Shown here: piece after piece, positions 44,397 to 52,126 of the stretch
Position numbering within the stretch: position 1 is the stretch's first letter
Layout of the letters: every line of letters begins with the position of its first letter
Origin: Acididesulfobacillus acetoxydans
GTDB taxonomy: Bacteria > Bacillota > Desulfitobacteriia > Desulfitobacteriales > Desulfitobacteriaceae
NCBI RefSeq assembly: GCF_900016645.1
Contig: NZ_CDGJ01000032.1
DNA: 64,000 nucleotides
Direction: 5' to 3' (one strand)
Position numbers and translations under genes: made by a program
Notes under the pieces: model-generated
What the model saw: the letters and a program-made list of their open reading frames with translations, nothing else
What the model was told of the DNA's origin: nothing
The model's database searches: none

Positions 44397-44735
44397 ATGG
44401 GTATTGCCAGAAAGCGAGGGCCGGAGATGTTGGCTTTTGAAGCGGAAATCGCAGATATTACGCGGCAGATCGGAGAACGATTTAACCCTGAGCAGGTCTA
44501 TTTGTTTGGTTCATGTGCTAAAGGTTGGGCTCATTCGAGAAGTGACATTGATCTTTGTATTATCATGCCAACCCGTGACAAACGTGTGCTTGTCCGTGAT
44601 ATGTTGCTTGAACTGAATTATGAGAGAGACGTCGACATTGTCGTGTACACACCCGAGGAGTGGAGCAAGCACAGCCAAGATCCTTCGACTTTTGCCAATG
44701 TTATTAGGCGGACGGGGGTAAAATTACGTGGTTGA
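44397..44735 (+). CDS. Minimal nucleotidyltransferase (MNT), antitoxin of HEPN/MNT pair
   Basis: A 112-residue polymerase-beta-fold protein with the nucleotidyltransferase motif LFGSCAKGWAHSRSDIDL: GS...G followed by DxD, and a third acidic residue in DVDIVVY. In HEPN/MNT toxin-antitoxin systems the MNT protein neutralises the partner by adding AMP to a Tyr of the HEPN protein. The frame opens at 44397; an ATG at 44427 (MLAFEAEIADI) could also be the start. It overlaps the HEPN gene by 8 bp, a tight translational coupling. Confidence 0.85.
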   Translation: MGIARKRGPEMLAFEAEIADITRQIGERFNPEQVYLFGSCAKGWAHSRSDIDLCIIMPTRDKRVLVRDMLLELNYERDVDIVVYTPEEWSKHSQDPSTFANVIRRTGVKLRG

Positions 44736-45123
44736 CAGCAAAAGTTATTCCGAATGGTTCAAAATGGCACAAAGAGACCTGGAGAGTGCGCGTATTCTTT
44801 TTGAGCACGATGCGGATTTTGGTACTGTTTGCTTTCACTTGCAGCAGGCGGTCGAGAAATATATTAAAGGTTTCTTGCTTAGTAAAACAGGATTGATTCA
44901 AGAAGGCCATAATTTAGTTAAATTATGCAAAAAAGCGGCGGCAGTGGAGTATGATTGCAAGCAATTCCTTAAAGATGTTGCTTTTCTCAATACGTTTTAC
45001 ATTGAAACACGTTACCCCGCTGAGGATCCGCTGATAGTAGAACGGGAGGATGTTATGGAGTGCTTTCGGATCACAGATAAGGTCTTGGGCTTTATCGACG
45101 GACTCCCAACACAGACGAAATAA
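44728..45123 (+). CDS. HEPN-domain protein, toxin partner of the MNT gene
   Basis: A 131-residue helical protein of the HEPN superfamily: WFKMAQRDLESARILFEHD, then VCFHLQQAVEKYIKGFLL and the late block FYIETRYPAED. The last is where HEPN RNases carry R-x4-6-H; here I see RYPAEDP without a following His, as in many MNT-paired minimal HEPN proteins. GTG start inside the MNT coding end. Small mobile defence or stress modules of this type are frequent in accessory regions. Confidence 0.85.
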   Translation: MVDSKSYSEWFKMAQRDLESARILFEHDADFGTVCFHLQQAVEKYIKGFLLSKTGLIQEGHNLVKLCKKAAAVEYDCKQFLKDVAFLNTFYIETRYPAEDPLIVEREDVMECFRITDKVLGFIDGLPTQTK

Positions 45124-45183
45124 CTGTCGGGAATTGGTAAGGCTCTGGAAAAGGTTACATTGGAGAAAGGGTGAGGTCTTGGA

Positions 45184-46248
45184 ATGCCTGAACTATGGGG
45201 ACGTACCGTGACGAAAGAGGAGCTCCGTCGTTACTGCGGCAGGATGGAACAGATCGCAGGCGTGCGGAAGTTTGTTTACGCCCAGGGTAAAGCGGCCGGG
45301 CTGGAGGGTGTGGAAGTTCGTACGGGTGGGGGTCTGCGCTTCATAGTTTTGCCCGGTCGAGGTATGGATATCGGTTTGGCGGAATTTAGGGGCATGCCAC
45401 TCAGCTTTATGGCGCCGCTCGGTGAGTCCGCAGCCCAGTTTTTTGGATCGGATGAGCAGGGTTTTGTGCGTAATTTTAGTGGCGGGCTGCTTATTACCTG
45501 CGGTCTGAGCCAGGTAGGCTCGCCTAACGAAGACGAAGGCCAAAAATTGGGTCAACATGGTTTGATCTCCAATATACCGGCGGAGAGAGTGTCTTGTCGA
45601 GCTCAATGGGAGCGAGAGGATTATGTCATGAGCGTCGAGGGCGAGGTGCGGGAGACATCCTTGTTCGAGCCGAATCTTCTGCTCCGGCGGCGAGTGTGGA
45701 CGCGCCTGGGTGAAAACCGTCTTTTCCTGGAAGATCAGGTTGTCAATGAAAGCTTCTATCCGGCGCCGCTCATGCTGCTTTACCACATCAACATCGGTTT
45801 TCCCGTCCTGGACCAAGATTCTGTTTTGCTCGCGCCCAGTCGCGCGGTCGAACCCAGGGACGAGGTAGCGGCTCGGACGGTAGAAAGCTGCAGAACATAT
45901 CGGCAACCTACGCCGGATTTTCCGGATACGGTCTATTATCATGATATGCAGGCCGATGGGGACGGTTGGGTTCAGGCCGCCCTGGTCAATGAACGCTTGG
46001 GGACGGGCGTTTACGTTCGCTACGAACAGAAAAACCTCCCCTATTTTGTGCAATGGAAATATACGAACCTGGGCAACTACGTGGCCGCTTTGGAACCGGC
46101 CAACTGCCATGTGGAAGGCAGAGCCCGTGAGCGGGAACGCGGCACCCTGAGTTTCCTGGCTCCCTGGGAGGAGAGGAACTTCCGTCTGGAAATCGGGGTA
46201 CTGGAGTCGGAAGAGGCGATCCGGGCTTTTACGGATGCTTTACATTGA
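45184..46248 (+). CDS. DUF4432 family protein (aldose-1-epimerase-like fold)
   Basis: A 354-residue protein. Family features: GVEVRTGGGLRFIVLPGRGMDIGLAEFRGMPL near the N-terminus, FVRNFSGGLLITCGLSQVG, GQHGLISNIPAERV with a conserved His, and late Glu-containing blocks (ALEPANCHVEGRARER). The fold is that of galactose mutarotase-like beta sandwiches; His and Glu residues suggest a sugar-processing role, but the substrate is unknown. Start: ATG at 45184 after AAAGGGTGAGG. It stands alone beyond the HEPN gene. Confidence 0.85.
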   Translation: MPELWGRTVTKEELRRYCGRMEQIAGVRKFVYAQGKAAGLEGVEVRTGGGLRFIVLPGRGMDIGLAEFRGMPLSFMAPLGESAAQFFGSDEQGFVRNFSGGLLITCGLSQVGSPNEDEGQKLGQHGLISNIPAERVSCRAQWEREDYVMSVEGEVRETSLFEPNLLLRRRVWTRLGENRLFLEDQVVNESFYPAPLMLLYHINIGFPVLDQDSVLLAPSRAVEPRDEVAARTVESCRTYRQPTPDFPDTVYYHDMQADGDGWVQAALVNERLGTGVYVRYEQKNLPYFVQWKYTNLGNYVAALEPANCHVEGRARERERGTLSFLAPWEERNFRLEIGVLESEEAIRAFTDALH

Positions 46249-46299
46249 GAATTTACTTAGGACTCCCTACCCACCGGCTTAGAGGTCCTGTGGGGTTAT

Positions 46300-46375
46300 G
46301 ACGGACATTATTGACTTCCTCCCCGCACTGAAACGCGAGGATTCCCAAGTCTCCCGAAGGAGCTTTGCAGTATAA
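46300..46375. mobile_element. Possible IS200/IS605 right-end remnant
   Basis: TGACTTCCTCCCCGCACTGA followed by AACGCGAGGATTCCC resembles the typical 'gacttcctccccgc..gcgggggattcc' hairpin at the right end of TnpB-bearing elements, with several mismatches. No open frame for a transposase adjoins it. Confidence 0.35.
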
Positions 46376-46439
46376 AGATTTGCATAGCTATTGTTAAATG
46401 GCGTGAACCGTTGTGGGTAATAATAATGTTGATAGGGAG

Positions 46440-47010
46440 GGGGGTACAGACATGAAGCGCGGGGTTTGCTTTCTGGGTACGATGGTAAAGGCGGATCCCC
46501 TCATGGTCCAGATCGCCGAAATAGAGGAATTTTCCCTTGGTCAGGATTTCGCGGCTAAACATGCCCTGAGCGTAATTTTGCAAGGCCTCAGGCTTGGTGA
46601 TCTTATTCCCTTCTCCATAGATCAGCGCTTGAATTGAAGTGCCCGCCAAGCGGTTTTTCCCGGTCTCCCGCAGAAGTCTGCGCAGGGTGAACCAGGTATC
46701 TTTATTTTCGATGACAAGCAGAGTCCCCGATAGGGAGCGCTCCTGCACATACTCAAAGAAGGCTCCGGCGTATCGTAATAGTTCAGGAAGTTTTTCGGCT
46801 GGCCGCTAAACTTGAGCACTTCCCGGAGCGTTGAGAAGCGCTTATCGATCAGTTTTTCTTCTTTACCCCAAATGGAAAAGGAGCGTTCTTTGCGCGACAT
46901 CGGCTGTTTAAGAAGATGCACGTGCTGCCAAAGATACCGGCTCAGGCCCTTCACAATTTCCTGATGCCGGACATACAGTCTTCGGCATTTTTCAACCTCG
47001 CTGAAAATGT
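46440..47010 (-). pseudogene. Remnant of a Wadjet JetD-like gene (DUF2220), frameshifted
   Basis: Read on the minus strand, HIFSEVEKCRRLYVRHQEIV leads to RKERSFSIWGKEEKLIDKRF, LREVLKFSG and NYYDTPEPS. A one-base shift near 46752 then gives FEYVQERSLSGTLLVIENKD, LIYGEGNKITKPEALQNYA and FLYFGDLDHEGIRLYHRT. The blocks IENKDTW and YFGDLDHEGI are typical of the Toprim-like C-terminal half of JetD, the nuclease subunit of the Wadjet anti-plasmid system. Both ends of the protein and the jetABC genes are missing. It is therefore a decayed fragment. Confidence 0.75.
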
Positions 47011-47198
47011 GTTTTCGATGTGATTCTATCAGTTATTATCGACTGACGTTTTTCTATATTAGTGTTACCACTTTTGCCACCGCAAGCATGGGAGACTTTT
47101 CGCCGATCAGTAATAGCGCAAGAATCCTGGTAACGCTAGAAGTCTTGTTCTTTATCTATATTTTTACAATGGGGATTGTCTTTTTTGCCGATCCTTAA
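47007..47198 (+). pseudogene. Fragment of a two-helix ion channel protein
   Basis: The 63-codon frame contains YISVTTFATASMGDFSPISN and ARILVTLEVLFFIYIF, matching the pore-and-inner-helix part of bacterial potassium channel (Ion_trans_2) proteins, where TxGYGD is the selectivity filter. Here the filter reads ATASMGD, so it would not conduct K+, and the first helix is missing. Likely a truncated relic. Confidence 0.55.
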
Positions 47199-47461
47199 GC
47201 CTTAAAGAAATCGACAAAAACCGGCATCGGGCCAAAACTAGAAAAGTTGCCCCAGTTCGTGCTGAGTCAATTTTTCTCGTGGGCCGCAGTCCCCAAAGGC
47301 TGAGTTTCATCTGTTTTGTAATATGCGACTGACTCTCCCTGTGGCTCAATTTGGGGCAGGATTCCAAGAGGTGAGGAGATGAGGATCGAGTAGCGAAGCT
47401 CATCCAGTGGGTATATAATTGAATTGAAAAACATTAAAAATAGTGCCGAAGGAGGGTCATT
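47199..47461. other. Upstream region of the hydrolase/maturase pair
   Basis: No gene. TATATAAT (47412-47419) is a plausible -10; no good -35 is seen 17 bp before it. AAGGAGGG precedes the ATG at 47462. Confidence 0.35.
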
Positions 47462-48241
47462 ATGTGGAACCAATTAAGAACTGATGAGTATGAAGGGATG
47501 CTGGCGGAGACTGTTACAATGCCCGGACATAATGGAGACCGAATACATGCCTACTTTTCGCGACCGCTTGGGAAGGGACCGTTCCCGGGAGTAATCTTGA
47601 TTCCTCATATGCCCGGATGGGATGAGTTTAGCCGTGAGACCGCCCGCCGCTTCTCTCAGCATGGTTATTTGACTCTCTGCCCCGACATTTATTGCCGGTT
47701 TGGGCATGGGACTCCCGATGAGATAGCGGCAAAAGCCCGCAATGCCGGGGGTGTTGCCGACGACAGCGTGATGGGTGATTGTGAGGGGGCTTTGGAATAC
47801 CTGAATTCTTTGCCTTATTCCAATGGCAAAGCAGGCGTTATCGGTATGTGCTCCGGCGGCCGTCATGCCTTTCTCGCGGCCTGTAAAGTTAGCGGTCTTG
47901 ATGCGGCGGTCGACTGCTGGGGCGGTCGCGTGATCGCTTCCAAAGAAGAGCTGACAGCGGCTCAGCCGGTTGCTCCTATTAACTACACGCCTGAGCTAAG
48001 CTGCCCTCTGCTGGGGCTGTTTGGAAATGAGGATAAGTTCCCGACCCCGGAACAGGTTGACTTACAAGAAGAAGAGCTCAAAAAATACGGCAAGAATTAT
48101 ACATTCTACCGTTATGAAGGCGCGGGACATGGCTTTATGTATTATCATAACCAAGCGTATAGGCCGCAGCAGGCGATGGATGCCTGGGAGAAAGTTTTTG
48201 AGTTTTTCGGGGAACATCTGAGCACGGAGAAAAGGAATTAG
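47462..48241 (+). CDS. Dienelactone hydrolase family protein
   Basis: A 259-residue alpha/beta hydrolase. The nucleophile elbow reads GMCSGGR, placing a Cys where dienelactone hydrolases have their Cys nucleophile. The Asp (GNEDKFP) and His (GAGHGFMYY) of the triad are present. An early block, PGVILIPHMPGWDEFSRETARRF, fits the family. It probably hydrolyses an ester or lactone in the cytoplasm. Its stop is directly followed by the start of the radical SAM gene, so the two are co-translated. The elbow CSGGR is one residue away from the C-x-(P/A)-x-R motif that the neighbouring enzyme class modifies. Confidence 0.88.
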   Translation: MWNQLRTDEYEGMLAETVTMPGHNGDRIHAYFSRPLGKGPFPGVILIPHMPGWDEFSRETARRFSQHGYLTLCPDIYCRFGHGTPDEIAAKARNAGGVADDSVMGDCEGALEYLNSLPYSNGKAGVIGMCSGGRHAFLAACKVSGLDAAVDCWGGRVIASKEELTAAQPVAPINYTPELSCPLLGLFGNEDKFPTPEQVDLQEEELKKYGKNYTFYRYEGAGHGFMYYHNQAYRPQQAMDAWEKVFEFFGEHLSTEKRN

Positions 48242-49492
48242 ATGCAGCCGTTTGTTGTTATGGCTAAGCCGGTCGGATCGCTGTGTAACTTGGAGTGCAG
48301 CTACTGTTACTATTTGGAGAGCGGACGTTTTACTCCAAGTCGGCATGAATCCCGCATGTCGGACAGCCTCCTGGAAAAGTTTATCCGGCAGTATATAGCA
48401 TCAAGCCCGGGGCCTGTCGTACAGTTTACATGGCATGGCGGGGAACCGACATTGGCGGGACTCGACTTCTATCGGCTGGCTGTGAAATTACAGGAACGCT
48501 ATCTCCCGGAAGGATGGAGCTGCTGGAACAATCTTCAGACCAACGGACTTCTGCTGGATGACGAGTGGTGTTCGTTTTTGGCGAACGCCCACTTTGATGT
48601 TGGGCTGAGTATAGATGGCACACAAGGGCTGCATGACAAAAACCGTAAAGATCACAAGGGCAGCGGTACTTATGAACGGGTGGTCGCGGCAATCCGCCGC
48701 CTGCAGGCTCACGGGATTCAGCCTGATTTGCTGTGTACTGTAACATCCGCGACGGCCAAAGAACCGCTGGCCGTTTATCAAGCGCTCAAAGATCTCAACA
48801 CTGGGTGGGTTCAGTTCATACCGATTGTAAGGCTCACAGAGGACGGGGAGCCGACGGCAGACTCTGTCTCGGGCGAAGGCTACGGAGATTTTCTGTGCGC
48901 GGTTTTCGACGAATGGATCCGTCACGATCTTGGAGTGCTGAATGTCCAACTGTTCGCGGAAACGGCCTTGGTATGGTCCGGAGGGAACGCCGGTTTATGC
49001 TGGATGGCCCCGACCTGCGGGCGGGTACTCATCGTTGAGCATGACGGCAGTGTGTATTCTTGCGATCACTTTGTTAATCCTGACCACCGTATCGGCGACA
49101 TTGAAACTTCTCCGCTGAGTGCCCTGGCCGACTTGCCGGTACAGCGGGGCTTCGGTTATAAAAAGCAGACCAAACTGCCCCAACAATGCCGTTCCTGTCC
49201 GTGGCTTGCCGTATGCAATGGCGGCTGCCCTAAAGACAGGTTCGCTTTAGCGGAGAACGGAGAGCAGGGGCTTAATTATTTGTGCAGCGGCTTGCGGCAG
49301 TTTTTTGCTCACGCCGAACAGCCGTTGAAAGATGTCATGCGGCTCAGAAAAGAGGGGTTAACACCTGACGCGATTACGGCCGAACTGTTGGCCGAATCGC
49401 AAGCCCGTTGGCACGGTGTGGGACGGAATGATCCCTGCCCCTGCGGCAGTGGTCGCAAGGCAAAGCATTGCTGCTGGTCAAAACGTTTCTAA
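48242..49492 (+). CDS. Anaerobic sulfatase-maturase-like radical SAM enzyme with SEC-C tail
   Basis: A 416-residue SPASM radical SAM protein. The SAM cluster motif is CNLECSYCYYL, with GGEPTLAG shortly after. Auxiliary cluster Cys lie in CWMAPTCGR, SVYSCDHFV and CRSCPWLAVCNGGCPKDR. This is the layout of anSME, which converts a Cys or Ser of sulfatases to formylglycine without oxygen. The C-terminus adds a SEC-C zinc motif (RNDPCPCGSGRKAKHCC), found in only part of the family. No sulfatase gene is in the window; the only co-transcribed gene is the dienelactone hydrolase. ATG directly after the upstream stop. Confidence 0.9.
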   Translation: MQPFVVMAKPVGSLCNLECSYCYYLESGRFTPSRHESRMSDSLLEKFIRQYIASSPGPVVQFTWHGGEPTLAGLDFYRLAVKLQERYLPEGWSCWNNLQTNGLLLDDEWCSFLANAHFDVGLSIDGTQGLHDKNRKDHKGSGTYERVVAAIRRLQAHGIQPDLLCTVTSATAKEPLAVYQALKDLNTGWVQFIPIVRLTEDGEPTADSVSGEGYGDFLCAVFDEWIRHDLGVLNVQLFAETALVWSGGNAGLCWMAPTCGRVLIVEHDGSVYSCDHFVNPDHRIGDIETSPLSALADLPVQRGFGYKKQTKLPQQCRSCPWLAVCNGGCPKDRFALAENGEQGLNYLCSGLRQFFAHAEQPLKDVMRLRKEGLTPDAITAELLAESQARWHGVGRNDPCPCGSGRKAKHCCWSKRF

Positions 49493-49596
49493 GCACTGCG
49501 CGCTTGCCAAACTGCCTGGTCACAGCGTCGAACCTCAGTAACCTGCTTTCTCGGCAGGATTTGAACGGCACCCCGCACAGACGAAGAAATGCTCAG

Positions 49597-49631
49597 AAAG
49601 TTGACCCCTCCTTGTTGGAGGGGTCAACTTT
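49597..49631. terminator. Bidirectional-type terminator hairpin
   Basis: A perfect 15-bp stem, AAAGTTGACCCCTCC and its complement, around a 5-nt loop TTGTT. A-rich on the left and T-rich on the right. It ends the hydrolase/maturase transcript 105 bp past the stop. Confidence 0.8.
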
Positions 49632-49745
49632 ACTTCCCAGTACATAATTCGTCCCGTCAAAAACCGCCCGAATGACAGATGATCTTAACGGGTGGTGCAC
49701 CCAGTACGAACAAACGCAAGAATATCAGATGAAAGGCTCATGAAC

Positions 49746-50088
49746 TGCCAAAAAGCACGGAGCTAAAACCATCGTCTTTGAGCACTTAACAAACCTCAAG
49801 CCCAGCAAAGGAACTAACACTCACCGGCTCAACCAGAAATTTATCTTCTGGGTCAAAGGGCGGATCGTCAAGTATACCCGGTATAAGGCGCTGCACGAAG
49901 GGATCGTGGTCAACCGGGTCAGCCCCAGGAATACATCTAAAGAATGTCCCTACTGTGGGGGTATACTCACTTGTTACCAAGGCGTGGCCCTCGCTAAATG
50001 CCCGACCTGTGGCGTCAAAGACGTGAACGCGGACTACGTCGGTTCACTCGGTATTGGCCAGAACTTCAGGAAAAAATGGCTTGCCTAA
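49746..50088 (+). pseudogene. C-terminal fragment of a TnpB (IS200/IS605-family) gene
   Basis: From 49746 the frame reads KKHGAKTIVFEHLTNLKPSK, then the zinc ribbon around NTSKECPYCGG and AKCPTCGV, then NADYVGSLGIG near the end. VFEHL holds the RuvC Glu and VNADYVGSLGIG the last RuvC Asp region. An in-frame TGA stands just upstream and the N-terminal two thirds of TnpB are missing. No TnpA lies nearby. The fragment is inactive as an RNA-guided nuclease. Confidence 0.85.
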
Positions 50089-50148
50089 ATAAGCTTTAAG
50101 CGAACAACAAAGAGCACAAGAGCTCGAATAATTTTGTGAACAAGTCAG

Positions 50149-50184
50149 AACCTGTTCTGCTCATCGGGGACAGGTTATTTTTTG
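50149..50184 (+). terminator. Terminator-like hairpin before the two-component operon
   Basis: AACCTGT pairs with ACAGGTT around a 14-nt loop, followed by ATTTTTT. It may also be the end of the mobile element remnant. Confidence 0.55.
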
Positions 50185-50284
50185 CAATTTGCCCAGGGGG
50201 TAGTTTGTTGGTAATGTTCAGTGAACCGTTCAACGAACATTTACAGCATTTCTAAGTTATATGATAATTGATACCCTCGGGAAA

Positions 50285-50327
50285 GTGACTATTCAGTCAC
50301 GTAGTTTTTAAGGAAAAACGGTATAAT
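50285..50327 (+). promoter_or_regulatory. Promoter and operator of the two-component operon
   Basis: GTGACT-ATTC-AGTCAC (50285-50300) is a perfect palindrome next to the -35 region of a promoter with TATAAT at 50322-50327. A near-identical box, GTGACT-AAAC-TGTCAC, stands upstream of the ABC genes, so both probably bind the response regulator. Confidence 0.65.
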
Positions 50328-50345
50328 AGATTTCAGGTGATGTAA

Positions 50346-51023
50346 ATGCAACGCATACTTTTGGTTGAGGATGACAAGAGCATCGTGATGGGTCTTTCCT
50401 ATTCCTTGCAGCAGGAGGGATTTGCGGTTGAGGCCTGCTCGGATACCGCTGGGGCTCTGAACAGCATAAAAAAAGGTGGGTTTGCTCTTGCACTGTTGGA
50501 TATTTCCCTGCCTGACGGAAACGGCTACGATGTATGCCGGGCGATTAAAACGCACGGTGATACTCCTGTAATATTCCTCACTGCCTGTGACGACGAATCA
50601 AACGTGGTCATGGGTCTTGATATGGGAGCGGACGATTATATTGTCAAGCCTTTCCGCCTTCGGGAGCTCCTGTCCCGCATTCGATCGGTATTGCGCCGTG
50701 TAGGACAGGGCACGGAAAAAACGGAACTGCACTATCGAGAACTTGCCATCCATACGAAACAGGCGAAGGTGAGAAAGAATGGCGTTGAAATTCCCCTTAC
50801 GGCACTGGAATACAGGCTTCTGCTGACACTTGCGAGCAATATGGGGCGGGTGCTTTCACGCAGCCAGCTTCTGGAGGGTATTTGGGATATCGCCGGGGCT
50901 TTTGTTAATGACAATACCCTGACTGTATATATCAAACGCCTGCGTGAAAAAATCGAGGATGATCCGCAAAAACCGCAGTACATCCAGACGGTTCGCGGCT
51001 TGGGCTACAGGATGGGGGATTAA
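50346..51023 (+). CDS. OmpR-family response regulator (BceR/YxdJ-like)
   Basis: A 225-residue regulator. The receiver domain has the acidic pair (VEDD), the phospho-acceptor Asp in LALLDISLPDGNGYDV, Thr in IFLTACDD and Lys in DYIVKPF. The C-terminal winged helix includes LTALEYRLLLTLASNMGRVLSRSQLLEGIWD and the recognition helix in NTLTVYIKRLREKIEDDP. It is followed after one base by the kinase gene and then by an ABC transporter, the organisation of peptide-antibiotic sensing modules. The ATG follows a CAGGTGATGTAA leader. Confidence 0.93.
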   Translation: MQRILLVEDDKSIVMGLSYSLQQEGFAVEACSDTAGALNSIKKGGFALALLDISLPDGNGYDVCRAIKTHGDTPVIFLTACDDESNVVMGLDMGADDYIVKPFRLRELLSRIRSVLRRVGQGTEKTELHYRELAIHTKQAKVRKNGVEIPLTALEYRLLLTLASNMGRVLSRSQLLEGIWDIAGAFVNDNTLTVYIKRLREKIEDDPQKPQYIQTVRGLGYRMGD

Positions 51024-51024
51024 A

Positions 51025-52032
51025 ATGAGCCTGTTACGAAATAAAGAGGTAACTCGGATGATTGTAATCCTGCTGCTGACAGCGGCAGTGGCGACAACGG
51101 CTGTATTTATGTTTTCCCCCGCTGCGGCTGGGATGGCCGCCCTGGGGTACGTTTTCATGGCAGTTTTTTTTCTTATTTCCACACATGCGCGTTATCGTCA
51201 TCTTGCCCGCCTGAGTGCTTACCTTAAACGGGTCAACAGTGGAGATTATGCCTTGGAACTGCCGGACAACGACGAAGGCGAATTGTCCATTCTGAAAAGC
51301 GAGATTTATAAAGTGACCACGACCCTGCGACAGCAGAACGAATCGCTTAGGAAGGAAAAAGCCACGCTTGCTGCTTCACTATCGGATATTTCACACCAGC
51401 TGAAGACGCCGCTGACTTCCATGTTTATGATGATAGATATCCTAAGTGGAGAAAACCTGCCGGAAGAAAAGAGGACGGAATTTACCGACTGCATCCGTCA
51501 GCAGCTTGAACGGCTGCAGTGGCTGGTGGAGTCCCTGCTTAAAATTTCAAAGCTGGACGCCGAGGCGGTTACCTTCCGGATAAGACCGGTCAGCCCGGGC
51601 GAGTTGATCGAAAAGGCCCGTGTTCTGCTGAACATTCCGATGGAGCTGAAAAATCAAACTCTATCGGTCGAAGAAGGAAACGGCTTATCCATGGATTGCG
51701 ATTTGAATTGGACGGCTGAGGCACTGATCAATATTTTGAAAAATTGCGTGGAGTATACCCCATCCGGCGGCAATATACGTATAGCATTTTCGACAAACCT
51801 GCTGTATACGCAGATCAGAGTGTCGGATAGCGGGCCAGGTATCGATAAGGAGGATTTGCCCCTGATCTTCAACCGGTTTTATAAGGGAAAGCATTCCGGG
51901 AACGACAGCGTGGGAATCGGTCTTGCCATGGCGAAATCTATTGTAGAAGCTCAAGGCGGTTCCCTGACAGCGGAGAACGAGCCGGGCGGTGCCATGTTTA
52001 CGTTGCGATTTCCCAAACACGACGTGGTTTAA
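51025..52032 (+). CDS. Intramembrane-sensing histidine kinase (BceS/YxdK-like)
   Basis: A 335-residue kinase. Two helices (about 10-32 and 36-54) are separated by only a few residues, so there is no extracytoplasmic sensor domain, as in BceS-type kinases that sense through their ABC partner. The phospho-acceptor block is SDISHQLKTPLTSM. ATP-binding boxes are NILKNCVEYTP (N), DSGPGI (G1), FNRFYKG (F) and GIGLAMAKSI (G2). The ATG at 51025 follows the response regulator stop at once; longer in-frame starts would overlap it by 80 bp. Confidence 0.92.
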   Translation: MSLLRNKEVTRMIVILLLTAAVATTAVFMFSPAAAGMAALGYVFMAVFFLISTHARYRHLARLSAYLKRVNSGDYALELPDNDEGELSILKSEIYKVTTTLRQQNESLRKEKATLAASLSDISHQLKTPLTSMFMMIDILSGENLPEEKRTEFTDCIRQQLERLQWLVESLLKISKLDAEAVTFRIRPVSPGELIEKARVLLNIPMELKNQTLSVEEGNGLSMDCDLNWTAEALINILKNCVEYTPSGGNIRIAFSTNLLYTQIRVSDSGPGIDKEDLPLIFNRFYKGKHSGNDSVGIGLAMAKSIVEAQGGSLTAENEPGGAMFTLRFPKHDVV

Positions 52033-52038
52033 CAGCAA

Positions 52039-52093
52039 GTGACTAAACTGTCACCAAAAAAGTCATCGGAAAGTCACTTGGAGCGTTTATGAT
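52039..52093 (+). promoter_or_regulatory. Promoter and repeated operator of the ABC transporter genes
   Basis: GTGACT-AAAC-TGTCAC (52039-52054) is followed by GTCAT (52062) and GTCAC (52073). GTCA(C/T) half-sites therefore recur at 11-12-bp steps, the helical spacing bound by OmpR-type regulators. TATGAT (52088-52093) is the -10; there is no -35 match, as expected for an activated promoter. Confidence 0.65.
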
Positions 52094-52126
52094 AGAGTCA
52101 TGAACCTAAAAGGGAGAGGATTATCT

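Noticed and set aside
49374..49571. Short minus-strand frame over the SEC-C end of the maturase
   Set aside because: It overlaps conserved Cys motifs on the other strand and has no features of its own.
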